The position numbers and the translations under genes were made by a program. A stretch of 64,000 nt of DNA from Neoarius graeffei (Eukaryota > Chordata > Actinopteri > Siluriformes > Ariidae): the NCBI RefSeq assembly GCF_027579695.1, contig NC_083586.1:1527001-1591000 (forward strand). Direction: 5' to 3'. Position 1 is the stretch's first letter. Every line of letters begins with the position of its first letter. A model generated the notes under the pieces. That model worked only from the letters and a program-made list of their open reading frames with translations, did no database searches and had not been told where the DNA came from. Positions 17,671 to 29,000 of the stretch are shown here, piece after piece.

Positions 17671-18392
17671 ACTCTCAGTTTTCCTTTTCACTGCAACAAC
17701 AAGCGCTTTAAACACCTCATTATTACAAAAAGGGTCAAAAATAGCAGTGAACAGGCGGAAACGCTTTCAGGAATAGAGTTAACGCTCATTTGTGAGCGGG
17801 ACAGGCAAAGTGCAGCCAGGTACTCTTTCTTTATTTCTTCCTGTGCTGACGACAATGTTAGTGAGCTGACCAGTGACGATGAATCTTTGTCAGAGGATTC
17901 TACATCTACTGATTACCTTAAGGATCAATTGGACTTTTCTAACGACGATAGTTTATATGACGAGCAATACTTCGACCTTGGTCTTGGATAAAAGGGATTG
18001 CGTTTCGGATCACGGAATGTCGATGGGCTCACACTAGCAAAATTTGAATAGATTCGATTGTTCATGCTGGACAAATTCCATCGTCCTCAGATCGATATTT
18101 TATCGATAAACGAATCCGCTTTGAAGCCTAAGATTCCTGATTCGCTTTACACTGTGCCAGGATTCGACATTCATCGCAGAGATCGCAAGGGGATCAAGAA
18201 AAAGGGCGGAGTTCTGGTGTATGTGAATCGAGAGTTGAAACACAGAGATTTAGAGGATTCAAATGTTGAAGCTGTCTGGTTGGAAGTGTATCCCTTCAAG
18301 TCAAAGCGACCACTTTTATTTGGGGGTGTTTATCGACCACCATCTTATTTAAGGGAAGATGACGAACGCCTCGAAAAGAACATTGCGTGCGC
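17671..18392 (+). pseudogene. LINE N-terminal acidic region and endonuclease, first part
   Basis: Frame 1 is open from 17671 to TAA at 17989, includes the satellite-unit peptide, then a strongly acidic stretch (SDDESLSEDS near 17875, DLGLG at its end). After the TAA the same frame enters the endonuclease: GLRFGSRNVDGL (N motif), TAG at 18049-18051, then ILSINESALKP (the catalytic Glu), IHRRDRKGIKKKGGVLVYV and LLFGGVYRPPS. APE-type endonucleases nick target DNA to prime reverse transcription. The ORF is cut at 18392 by the hAT insertion. The acidic composition suggests real coding sequence rather than chance. Confidence 0.75.
17792..17838 (+). repeat. Isolated copy of the 60-bp satellite unit
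   Basis: GTGAGCGGGACAGGCAAAGT then GCAGCCAGGTACTCTTTCTTT is essentially identical to the core of the array that starts at 23081, over about 45 bases. It stands alone 5.2 kb upstream, between an unrelated left flank and LINE coding sequence. In frame 1 it reads ERDRQSAARYSFF, the frame of the following acidic region and endonuclease. Confidence 0.85.
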
Positions 18393-19268
18393 CATAGACG
18401 TCGCCAGACCCATTTTAGGGTAGCTCCAGCCACCCTATCTTATGGCAAAGCCACCCTATATTTTTTGCCCTTTTTTAAATTATTTATATTTTTATTTTTT
18501 TTCCCCCCAAAAAAAAACAAAGGCAGTAAAGCACTGAACATGAGCCATCAAGAACGCAAGTTAATCCGAACAACAGTTTCTGCTTGCTTATTTATTGTTT
18601 AATGCAATATTATTAATATCGTTATGATTCCTCCTCATTGGCTCTGTGTCAAGCGTCACGTCGAGTGGTAGGCTAGTAGGACTTAAAAAACTACGCGGGC
18701 ATTCTGCAGCAGGCGCGGTGCGGGCTTCCATTGAGTTGGGTTTGCAGAGAGTCAGAATTCTATGCTTTCATTTGCAGACACACACGGTGAGATTGTAATT
18801 TAATGTCAGTGGTTCGCATTTGCTTAACTTTACCTAGGCTATATTGAGCAATGGGTAGTGAGGAAAGGCGATATTGTAGCTTTTCTATTTCAACTGTAAA
18901 TCTGGCACGTTAGCATGGTGAACAAACTTACTAAGCTGTGTGGGTTGTAGCCTACTAGCATTAGTTTTGGCATGGGAAAAGATTATCTGTCTGTCTATCC
19001 TTTGGCTAGATGGATATACGAAGATTTTTTAAGAAAGGGAGTCTGGTGAAGTTGCTTCAGCAAGCAATTAAATGATGAAAGCAATTTTAAAATAGAATAG
19101 AAATGGTGGGAAGTGTGTCCCCAAGGTGTGATGCTCTTGAAATAATGAATTGATTGACAGCCTTAGTAGGTGCTCTGAAAAATGTTCGGCGCGCGCTGCG
19201 CGCGCACAATACCTTTTCTCCTCTGGGTGCTAAGCTACCCCTGTCTCTCAAACCTAGTGACGTCCCTG
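18393..19268. mobile_element. Non-autonomous hAT element in the LINE endonuclease
   Basis: Ends CATAGACGTCGCCAG and, on the reverse strand, CAGGGACGTCACTAG. An exact 8-bp duplication GCGTGCGC lies at 18385-18392 and 19269-19276. The 876-bp interior has no transposase. Joining the flanks restores the endonuclease frame order. Confidence 0.85.
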
Positions 19269-19276
19269 GCGTGCGC

Positions 19277-19708
19277 TAATCTTCTAAATCTAGAGACGAT
19301 TCTTACTGGGGATACCAACATGAATTATCTCGCTTCTTCGTCTTTCAAGAAACATTGTTTGGTTCGTACTTTGACGAGTATGAATTTTAAGCAACTAGTC
19401 ACTATGGTAACAAGGCCAATTAGCAAAACCTGTCTGGACCATATCTTCACTAATTACTCTCAGCGAATCAGCTCCGTCGTTGTACACACGTGTGGCCTTT
19501 CGGACCACCTTCCGGTATTTGCTGTGAGAAAGTATGCATGCAAAAATCCAAGTCCATACAAGAGCTTTCAAACAATACGGTACCGTGACATGAAGCGACT
19601 TGATGAGGAAAAGTTTAAACAATCAATTCGAGAAGCCCCTTTGGGACGCTGCATTTGTATTTGAAGACATTGATGATGTAGTTCATGTATGGGAACAAAC
19701 CTTCAACT
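19277..19708 (+). pseudogene. LINE endonuclease, second part
   Basis: It resumes after the hAT duplication: LETILTGDTNMNYL (the GD.N motif), SKTCLDHIFTN, then GLSDHLPVFAV with the catalytic SDH motif near 19500. A frame slip around 19640 is followed by a stop. Reading is then broken by the element at 19709. Confidence 0.8.
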
Positions 19709-20814
19709 AGGGTGACCATTTCCATAACACCAAAAAGGAGGACATTATTAGGACGGGGGGTCTGGGGGCCCTCCCCCAGAAAATTTTGTATTTCTTAGAT
19801 GCAATTTCCTGCATTCTAATCAATTTTAGGGTGAATAATGGCAAATCCCATCTGATTCATAGCCCTCAAATTTTTATGTAAACCACAGTGGCAAGATTGA
19901 GACTGGATTATTTTTATGCAAGTCACTCAAGTTTGGTGAAATCAACATCGCAATTTTGTAGGGTTAAAGATTATGATTGTGGGGGAAAAAAGAGTAAGGT
20001 CAAAGCATTCATAATATTTATTATAATTCATATATTAGCTCTTAATTGGCTAGAACACACAGTATTTATATTTATTAAAAACATTGTGGAGTTAACAAAC
20101 CACTGAAATTAAACTTAAGGTGCTGAGTACCAAAAAGCACATTTGTAGATTCTCAAAGAACAAATAGGCAACATAACCAGCAACATTATAAAACGTTTTA
20201 AAGCATTCACAGTATTTATTATAATTCATGTATTAGCTCTTAATTGGCTAGAACACTGTATTTGTATTTATTAAAAACATTGTGGAGTAACAAACCACTG
20301 AAATTAAACTTAAGGTGCTGAGTACCAAAAAGCACATTTGTAGATTCTCAAAGAACAAATAGGCAACATAACCAGCAACATTATAAAACGTTTTAAAACA
20401 GTATATCATGCTTCAGTCTTTCAGTGTCTTCAGAATCCGTAGGTGTCTTTGTGTGTGTGAGAGAGAGAGAGAGAACAGTCAGACTCTTTGAAGTAGCCAA
20501 CAAGGCACTCGCCAGGAAGATCATCAAAGGATAGAGCACAACGCAACGCCTCGCGGTGCGGAGTTCGCATTGCATGCCAAAAAACATCGAGCCATAGACT
20601 CTTTATTGTAGATTACTAGTGTGCTGCACAGATCTGCAGTTTCCCTACAAAACGTTATTCTAGAACTCTGCTCTTCCTGTCTGGCAAGTCGATATTATAT
20701 AATTCCGCTCATCGTCTCTAAAAGGAGGACAAATGTGCGTCCGGCTTGATGCTACGCTGGACAAGACATTGAAAAGACGGACGGTCCAGCCTAAAGCCGG
20801 ACATCTGGCCACCC
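19709..20814. mobile_element. Second DNA element inside the LINE (~1.1 kb)
   Basis: TAGGGTGACCA at the left and the inverse of TAGGGTGGCCA at the right. The arms share GGAGGAC words. LINE reading continues beyond both ends. Flanks ACCTTC are shared, but a full target duplication is not exact. It contains a 198-bp tandem duplication and no transposase. Confidence 0.65.
20002..20397 (+). repeat. 198-bp tandem duplication
   Basis: AAAGCATTC starts at 20002 and 20200. The copies agree through TTAAAAACATTGTGGAGT and GCAACATTATAAAACG with only a few differences. Confidence 0.92.
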
Positions 20815-21190
20815 TACCTTCTTGAATCTCATTGTCCTTGGCGCAAAAAACGGGTCAAGCGTGAAACGCAGCCCTCCTGGATTACCAAGGCAGTTCTAAA
20901 AGAGCTACACTCTAGGGATCACTTATTGAAGGTGGCACGGCACACGGACAATCCAAATGGTTGGGCGAATTATCATCTAGCCAGGAACAAAGCAGTATTC
21001 ACTCTATGGGAAGCCAAGCGTGAGTTCTATTTGAAGTCATTCAAGGAAAACAGGAACATTACAAGTGCAATCTGGAAATGTATTAAAACTCTGACAGGCG
21101 CTAACAAGAACAATTGTGGGATAATAAAGCTTGAAATTGGCGAGAGTACTGTGAAAACTCTAAGGACATCTCGGAGCAGTTCAACGTGTA
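20815..21190 (+). pseudogene. LINE linker between endonuclease and RT
   Basis: Frame 1 reads KKRVKRETQPSWITKAVLKEL, then YHLARNKAVFTLWEAKREFY and NITSAIWKCIKTLTG, typical of the region before the RT in Jockey-superfamily LINEs. The frame shifts near 21150-21160. Confidence 0.75.
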
Positions 21191-22798
21191 TTTCTCAACG
21201 ATCGCCGACACATTGAGAGGTACTATGGCTCAGGCGCCATTTTGTCTTTCTAAACTTCTGAGCTATGTGAAATCATGGAAAGACCCGGATGTTTTATTCT
21301 CGGTTCCTGCTATAACAAGTACACAGGTTGCCCATATAATAATGATCAATCCAAACAAGGCCTCTGGTATTGACAAAATCAGTTCTCGTGTATTGCGAAT
21401 TGCTGCTCCTGCTATTGCACCGAGTATAGCAAAGCTGATTAATCTATCATTTTCTAGTGGAACATTCCCCCAAAGGTGGAAATTAGCCAAGGTTACCCCA
21501 CTATTTAAGAAAGGTGATCGTACTGATCCAAGCAACTTCCGTCCCATCTCGGTTCTTCCTGTCTTGTCCAAGGTCATTGAGCGGTATATGCATGATTCTT
21601 TGTATACCTATCTCAATGACAACAACCTTCTCTACTCCAGGCAGTCTGGTTTTAGGAAACATCATAGTACTGAAATAGCTTTAATCAAGATAGTGGACGA
21701 ACTCCTATTTAATCTTGACAATAATATGGTGTCGAGTTTGGTACTCGTGGACTACACCAAGGCATTTGACATGGTGGACCATGAACTGCTGCTACAGAAG
21801 TTGAAGGTGTACGGGGTTGTTGACAAAGAGCTGGCGTGGTGTTGTTCATATCTGTCTAACAGGCGACAGGTGGTACAAGTGGACGGTGAAGTTTCTTCGG
21901 AAATGCATATGGATTACGGAGTTCCTCAAGGATCTATACTAGGGCCGCTATTCTTCTTATTATTCATAAACGATTTGCCATTGCATGTTTCAACTCAAGT
22001 GGACCTTTATGCCGACGCCACCATTGTCTCTGCTGCAGCTGACGTCACCAATCTGCACCTTCTGAATGACTCTTTCAATATGTCATTAAGAGAGATTGAG
22101 TCATGGGCTAATGACAATAAGCTCTTCCTAAATGAGAAGAAGACAAAGGTCCTGACGATCACAGGCAAGCACCTTGCTTCGAAGACAAGTGTAGAACTGT
22201 GTGTTAAGGTGGGCAATAACGCCACAGCACTAGATAATGTCTCAAGTGCAACATTACTTAGACTTGATATAGATAGTGAACTTTCGTTTCACGAACATGT
22301 AGAAAAAATATGTAAAGTGGCCTCCCGTATTGCAATTCTAAGAAAAATAAGATCATTTTTGCTGTTAGCACAACGTAAACAATACTATAATGCCTTAATT
22401 CAACCAATCATTAATTATGGTAGTGCAGTATGGTCTGAGTGCGATAAAGAATGTCTAAATTGGATTCTTAAATTACAGAAGCGCGCTGCCAGAGTTATTC
22501 TTTTCGCAGAACCGCGAGCATCATCTGTGGAACTGTTTAATAGACATGGATGGATTCCAGTACACGAACAGTTTAAGATAAACAAATGCGATCTCGTTCA
22601 TAAGGGGATTTATGGTAACGTTCCTACCTTTTTAAGAGAGCAACTTGTTCTAAATAGCTACACCAACAAAAGATGCACGCGCTATGCTGATCAATCTACG
22701 CTGCCCAAAATACAGAAGGGAGACAAAAGGAGGGCGCACTTTTTCTGTTTCTGCTACCCGCCTTTGGAATACTCTCCCTCTCTCGACAAGGTGAATTG
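21156..22798 (+). pseudogene. LINE reverse transcriptase
   Basis: Motifs in order: NPNKASGIDKISSRVL, WKLAKVTPLFKKGD, NFRPISVLPVLSKV, GFRKHHSTE, VDYTKAFDMVDH (catalytic Asp), GVPQGSILGPLFFLLFINDLP and LYADATIV near 22005, then the thumb and a cysteine-poor C-terminus. The catalytic YADD box reads YADA, either a substitution or loss of one Asp codon. The last ~25 residues are out of frame with the conserved ending (frame slip near 22740). It is the enzyme for target-primed reverse transcription, inactive here. Confidence 0.9.
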
Positions 22799-23044
22799 AA
22801 CAGCTTATGCCCTTTAAGGAATCTCTCAGAGAGCGGGCGTTTTCTGAGCAGTGTCTTTTATATCATTTTGTAATATAATTTTATAATAATTTGTTTCTTA
22901 TTTATATATATTAATATGATTATCGTATTGTTTTTATTGTAATTTAGTGTAAAAAGTTTTTATAGTTTATATTGTATACATTTATTTTAGGGAGGGCCAC
23001 AAGTTTATTAGCATTGCTATTTAGTGTTACCCTCATTATAAATA

Positions 23045-23047
<3 letters not shown>

Positions 23048-23075
<28 letters not shown>
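23048..23075 (+). repeat. (CT)n tail of the LINE
   Basis: CT repeats follow AATAAAGT. The satellite begins a few bases later at CAGGCAAGCG (23081). Confidence 0.9.
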
Positions 23076-23076
<1 letters not shown>

Positions 23077-23080
23077 CACA

Positions 23081-26000
23081 CAGGCAAGCGAACGTGAGTG
23101 GGACAGGCAAAGTGCAGCCAGGTACTCTCTTACTTTTACAGGCAAGCGAACGTGAGTGGGACAGGCAAAGTGCCGAAAGGTACTCTTTCTTTTACAGACA
23201 AGTGAACGTGAGTGGGACAGGCAAAGTGCAGCCAGGTACTATTTTCTTTCTTCTACAGACAAGTGAACGTGAGCGGGACAGGCAAAGTGCAGTGAGGTAC
23301 TCTTTCTTTCTTTAACAGACAAGCGAACGTGAGTGGCACAGGCAAAGTGGAGCGAGGTACTCTTTCTTTGACAGACAAGCGAATGTGAGTGGGACAGGCA
23401 AAGTGCAGCAAGGTATTCTTTCTTTGACAGACAAGCGAACGTGAGTGGGACTGGCAAAGTGCAGCGAGGTACTCTTTCTTTCTTTTACAGACAAGCGAAC
23501 ATGAGTGGGGCAGGCAAAGTGCAGCCAGGTACTCTTTCTTTTACAGACAAGCGAACGTGACTGGGACAGGCAAAGTGCAGCGAGGTACTCTTTCTTTCTT
23601 TTACAGACAAGCGAACATGAGTGGGACAGGAAAAGTGCAGCCAGGTACTCTTTCTTTTACAGGCAAGCGAAAGTGAGTGGGAGAGGCAAAGTGCAGCGAG
23701 GTATTCTTTCTTTCTTTTACAGACAAGCGAATGTGAGTGAGACAGGCAAAGTGCTGCTGGGTACTCATTCTTTCTTTTACAGACAAGCGAACGTGAGTGG
23801 GACAGGCAAAGTGCAGCCAGGTACTCTTTCTTTCTTTTAAAGACAAGTGAACATGAGTGGGACTGGCAAAGTGCTGCGAGGTACTCTTTCTTCTATAGAC
23901 AAGCGTACATGAGTGGGACAGGCAAAGTGCAGTGAGGTACTCTTTCTTTGATGGACAAGCGAACGTGAGTGGGACAGGCAAAGTGCTGCGAGGTACTCTT
24001 TATTTCTTTTTCAGACAAGCGAACATGAGTGGGACAGGCAAAGTGCTGGGAGGTACTCTTTCTTTCTTTTACAGACAAGCGAACGTGAGAGGGAAAGGCA
24101 AAGTGCAGCGAGGTATTCTTTCTTTTACAGACAAGCGAATGTGAGTGGGACAGGCAAAGTGCAGCTAGGTACTCTTTCTTTTACAGACAAGCGAATGTGA
24201 GTGGGACAGGCAAAGTGCAGCGAGTTACTCTTTCTTTATTTTTCAGATCAGCGAACGTGAGTGGGAAAGGCAAAGTGCTGCAAGGTACTCTTTCTTTTAC
24301 AGACAAGTGAACGTGAGTGGGACAGGCAAAGTGCAGCAAGGTACTCACTCTTTCTTTTACAGACAAGCGAACGTGAGTGGGACAGGCAAAGTGCAGCCAG
24401 GTACTCTTTCGTTTACAGACAAGCGAATGTGAGTGGGACAGGCAAAGTGCAGCGAGGTACTCTTTCTATCTTTTACAGACAAGCGAACGTGAGTGGGAAA
24501 GGCAAAGTGCAGCCAAGTACTCTTTCTTTCTTTTACAGACAAGTGAACGTGAGTGGGACAGGCAAAGTGCAGCAAGGTACTCACTCTTTCTTTTACAGAC
24601 AAGCGAACGTGAGTGGGACAGGCAAAGTGCAGCCAGGTACTCTTTCTTTTACAGACAAGCGAATGTGAGTGGGACAGGCAAAGTGCAGCGAGGTACTCTT
24701 TCTTTCTTTTACAGACAAGCGAACGTGAGTGGGAAAGGCAAAGTGCAGCCAGGTACTCTTTCTTTTACAGGCAAGCGAACATGAGCAGGACAGGCAAAGT
24801 GCAGCCAGGTGCTCTTTCTTTCTTTCTTTTACAGGCAAGCGAACGTGAGTGGGACAGGCAAAGTGCAGCGAGGTACTCTTTCTTTCTTTTACAGGCAAGC
24901 GAATGTGAGTGGGACAGGCAAAGTGCTGCGAGGTACTTTGTTTTATGGACAAGTGAACGTGAGCGGGACAGGCAAAGTGCAGCGAGGTACTCTTTCTTTC
25001 TTGTACAGACAAGCGAACGTGAGTGGGACAGGCCAACTGCTGCGAGGTACTCTTTCTTTTACAGACAAGCGAATGTGAGTGGGACAGGCAAAGTGCAGCC
25101 AGGTATTCATTCTTTCTTTTACAGGCAAGCGAACGTGAGTGGGACAGGCAAAGTGCAGCCAGGTATTCTTTATTTCTTTTACAGACAAGCGAACATGAGT
25201 GGGACTGGCAAAGTGCAGCGAGGTACTCTTTCTTTCTTGTACAGACAAGCGAACGTGAGTGGGACAGGCCAACTGCTGCGAGGTACTCTTTCTTTTACAG
25301 ACAAGCGAACGTGAGTGGGACAGGCCAAGTGCAGCGAGGCACTCTTTCTATCTTTTACAGACAAGCGAACGTGAGTGGTACAGGCCAAGTGCAGCCAGGT
25401 ACTCTTTCTTTTACAGACAAACGAACGTGAGCGGGACAGGCAAAGTGCAGCGAGGTACTCTTTCTATCTTTTACAGACAAGCGAACGTGAGGGGGACAGG
25501 CAAAGTTGAGCGAGGTACTCTTTCTTTGACAGACAAGCGAATGTGAGTGGGACAGGCAAAGTGCAGCGAGGTACTCTTTCATTCTTTTACAGACAAGCGA
25601 ACATGAGTGGGACAGGCAAAGTGCAGCAAGGTACTCTTTCCTTTACAGACAAGCGAACGTGAGCGGGACAGGCAAAGTGCAGCGAGGTACTCTTTCTTCC
25701 TTTTGCAGACAAGCGAACGTGAGCGGGAGAGGCAAAGTGCAGCAAGGTACTCTTTCTTTCTTTTACAGACAAGCGAACGTGAGCGGGACAGGCAAAGTGC
25801 AGCCAGGAACTCTTTCTTTCTTTTACAGACAAGCGAACGTGAGCGGGACAGGCAAAGTGCAGCCAGTTACTCTTTCTTTCTTTTACAGACAAGCGAACGT
25901 GAGCGGGACAGACAAAGTGCAGCGAAGTACTCTTTCTTTTACAGACAAGTGAACGTGAGTGGCACAGGCAAAGTGGAGCGAGGTACTCTTTCTTTGACAG

Positions 26001-29000
26001 ACAAGCGAACGTGAGCGGGACAGGCAAAGTGCAGCGAGGTACTCTTTCTTTCTTTTACAGACAAGCGAACGTGAGCGGGACAGGCAAAGTGCAGCCAGGA
26101 ACTCTTTCTTTCTTTTACAGACAAGCGAACGTGAGCGGGACAGGCAAAGTGCAGCCAGTTACTCTTTCTTTCTTTTACAGACAAGCGAACGTGAGCGGGA
26201 CAGACAAAGTGCAGCGAAGTACTCTTTCTTTTACAGACAAGCGAACGTGAGTGGCACAGGCAAAGTGGAGCGAGGTACTCTTTCTTTGACAGACAAGCAA
26301 ATGTGAGTGGGACAGGCAAAGTGCAGAGAGGTATTCTTTCTTTGACAGACAAGCAAACGTGAGCGGGACAGGCAAAGTGTAGCCAGTTACTCTTTCTTTC
26401 TTTTACAGACAATCGAACGTGAGCGGGATAGACAAAGTGCAGCGAAGTACTCTTTCTTTGACAGACAAGCGAAAGTGAGTGGGAGAGGCAAAGTGCAGCG
26501 AGGTACTCTTTCTTTCTTTTACAGACAAGCGAATGTGAGTGAGACAGGCAAAGTGCTGCTGGGTACTCATTCTTTCTTTTACAGACAAGCGAACGTGAGT
26601 GGGACAGGCAAAGTTCAGCCAGGTACTCTTTCCTTTACAAACAAGCGAACGTGAGTGGGACAGGCAAAGTGCTGCGAGGTACTCTTTATTTCTTTTTCAG
26701 ACAAGCGAACATGAGTGGGACAGGCAAAGTGCTGGGAGGTACTCTTTATTTCTTTTACAGACAAGCGAACGTGAGAGGGAAAGGCAAAGTGCAGCGAGGT
26801 ACTCTTTCTTTTACAGACAAGCGAATGTGAGTGGGACAGGCAAAGTGCAGCGAGTTACTCTTTCTTTCTTTGACAGACAAGCGAACATGAGTGGGACTGG
26901 CAAAGTGCAGCGAGGTACTCTTTCTTTCTTGTACAGACAAGCGAACGTGAGTGGGACAGGCCAACTGCTGCGAGGTACTCTTTCTTTTACAGACAAGCGA
27001 ATGTGAGTGGGACAGGCAAAGTGCATCCAGGTACTCTTTCTTTCTTTCTTTTACAGACAAGCGAACGTGAGTGGGACAGGCAAAGTGCTGCGAGGTACTC
27101 TTTCTTTCTTTTACAGGCAAGCAAACGTGAGCCCGACAGGCAAAGTGCATCCAGGTACTCTTTCTTTCTTTATTTTACAGACAAGCGAACGTGAATGGGA
27201 CAGGCGAAGTGCAGCGAGGTACTCTTTCTTTCTTTTACAGACAAGTGAACGTGAGTGGGACAGGCAAAGTGGAGCAAGGTACTCTTTCTTTCTTTTACAG
27301 TCAAGCGAACGTGAGTGGGATGGGTCAAGTGCCGCCAGGTACTCTTTCTTTTACAGGCAAGCGACAGTGAGTGGGAGAGGCAAAGTGCAGCGAGGTACTC
27401 TGTCTTTCTTTTACAGACAAACGAACGTGAGTGGGACAGGCAAAGTACAGCGAGGTACTCTTTCACTGACAGACAAGCGAACGTGAGCGGGACAGGCAAA
27501 GTGCAGCCAGGAACTCTTTCTTTCTTTTACAGACAAGCGAACGTGAGCGGGACAGGCAAAGTGCAGCTAGGTACTCTTTCTTTTACAGACAAGCGAACGT
27601 GAGGGGGACAGGCAAAGTTGAGCGAGGTACTCTTTCTTTGACAGACAAGCGAATGTGAGTGGGACAGGCAAAGTGCAGCGAGGTATTCTTTCTTTGACAG
27701 ACAAGCGAACGTGAGTGGGACAGGCAAAGTGCTGCGAGGTACTCTTTCTTTCTTTTACAGGCAAGCAAACGTGAGCCCGACAGGCAAAGTGCAGCCAGGT
27801 ACTCTTTCTTTTACAGACAAGCGAACGTGAGCGGGACAGACAAAGTGCAGCGAGGTAGTCTTTCTTTTACAGACAAGCGAATGTGAGTGGCACAGGCAAA
27901 GTGGAGCGAGGCACTCTTTCTTTGACAGACAAGCGAACGTGACTGGGACAGGCAAAGTGCAGCGAGGTACTCTTTCTTTCTTTTACAGACAAGCGAACAT
28001 GAGTGGGACAGGCCAAGTGCCACCAGGTACTCTTTCTTTTACAGGCAAGCGAAAGTGAGTGGGAGAGGCAAAGTGCAGCGAGGTACTCTTTCTTTCTTTT
28101 ACAGACAAGCGAACGTGAGTGGGACAGGCAAAGTGCAGCGAGGTAGTCTTTCATTGACAGACAAGCGAACGTGACTGGGACTGGCAAAGTGCAGCGAGGT
28201 ACTCTTTCTTTTACAGACAAGCGAACATGAGTGGGACAGGCCAAGTGCCGCCAGGTACTCTTTTTTTTACAGGTAAGCGAAAGTGAGTGGGAGAGGCAAA
28301 GTGCAGCGAGGTACTCTTTCTTTCTTTTACAGACAAGCGAACGTGAGTGGGACAGGCAAAGTGCAGCGAGGTACTCTTTCTTTTACAGACAAGCGAATGT
28401 GAGCGGGACAGGCAAAGTGCAGCGAGGTATTCTTTCTTTGACAGACAAGCGAACGTGAGTGGGACTGGCAAAGTGCAGCGAGGTACTCTTTCTTTCTTTT
28501 ACAGACAAGCGAACATGAGTGGGACAGGAAAGGTGCAGCCAGGTACTCTTTCTTTTACAGACAAGCGAACGTGAGCGGGACAGGCCAAGTGCAGCGAGGT
28601 ACTCTTTCTTTCTTTCTTTTACAGACAAGCGAACGTGAGCGGGACAGGCAAAGTGGAGCGAGGTACTCTTTCTTTTACAGACAAGCGAACGTGAGTGGGA
28701 CAGGCAAAGTGTAGCGAGGTACTCTTTCTTTCTTTGACAGGCAAGCAAACGTGAGCCCGACAGGCAAAGTGCAGCCAGGTACTCTTTCTTTCTTTCTTTT
28801 ACAGACAAGCGAACGTGAGTGGGACAGGCCCAGTGCCGCCAGGTACTGTTTATTTTACAGGCAAGCGAAAGTGAGTGGGAGAGGCAAAGTGCAGCGAGGT
28901 ACTCTTTCTTTCTTTTACAGACAAGAGAACATGCGTGGGACAGGCCAAGTGCCGCCAGGTACTCTTTATTTTACAGGCAAGCGAAAGTGAGTGGGAGAGG

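Larger units (their letters stand above)
17671..23075 (+). mobile_element. LINE (Jockey/CR1/L2-like), interrupted and decayed
   Basis: An AP-endonuclease and a reverse transcriptase lie in the order typical of this non-LTR superfamily. The 3' end has AATAAA at 23040 and a (CT)n tail at 23048-23075. It is interrupted by an hAT element (18393-19268) and a second DNA element (19709-20814). Several frameshifts and stops are present. The 5' boundary is uncertain: it may be near 17671, or about 17839 if the satellite unit is flanking DNA. Confidence 0.85.

Noticed and set aside
18387-18602. 71-codon frame in the hAT element
   Set aside because: Low-complexity, starts in the LINE flank and crosses the element end; not a transposase.
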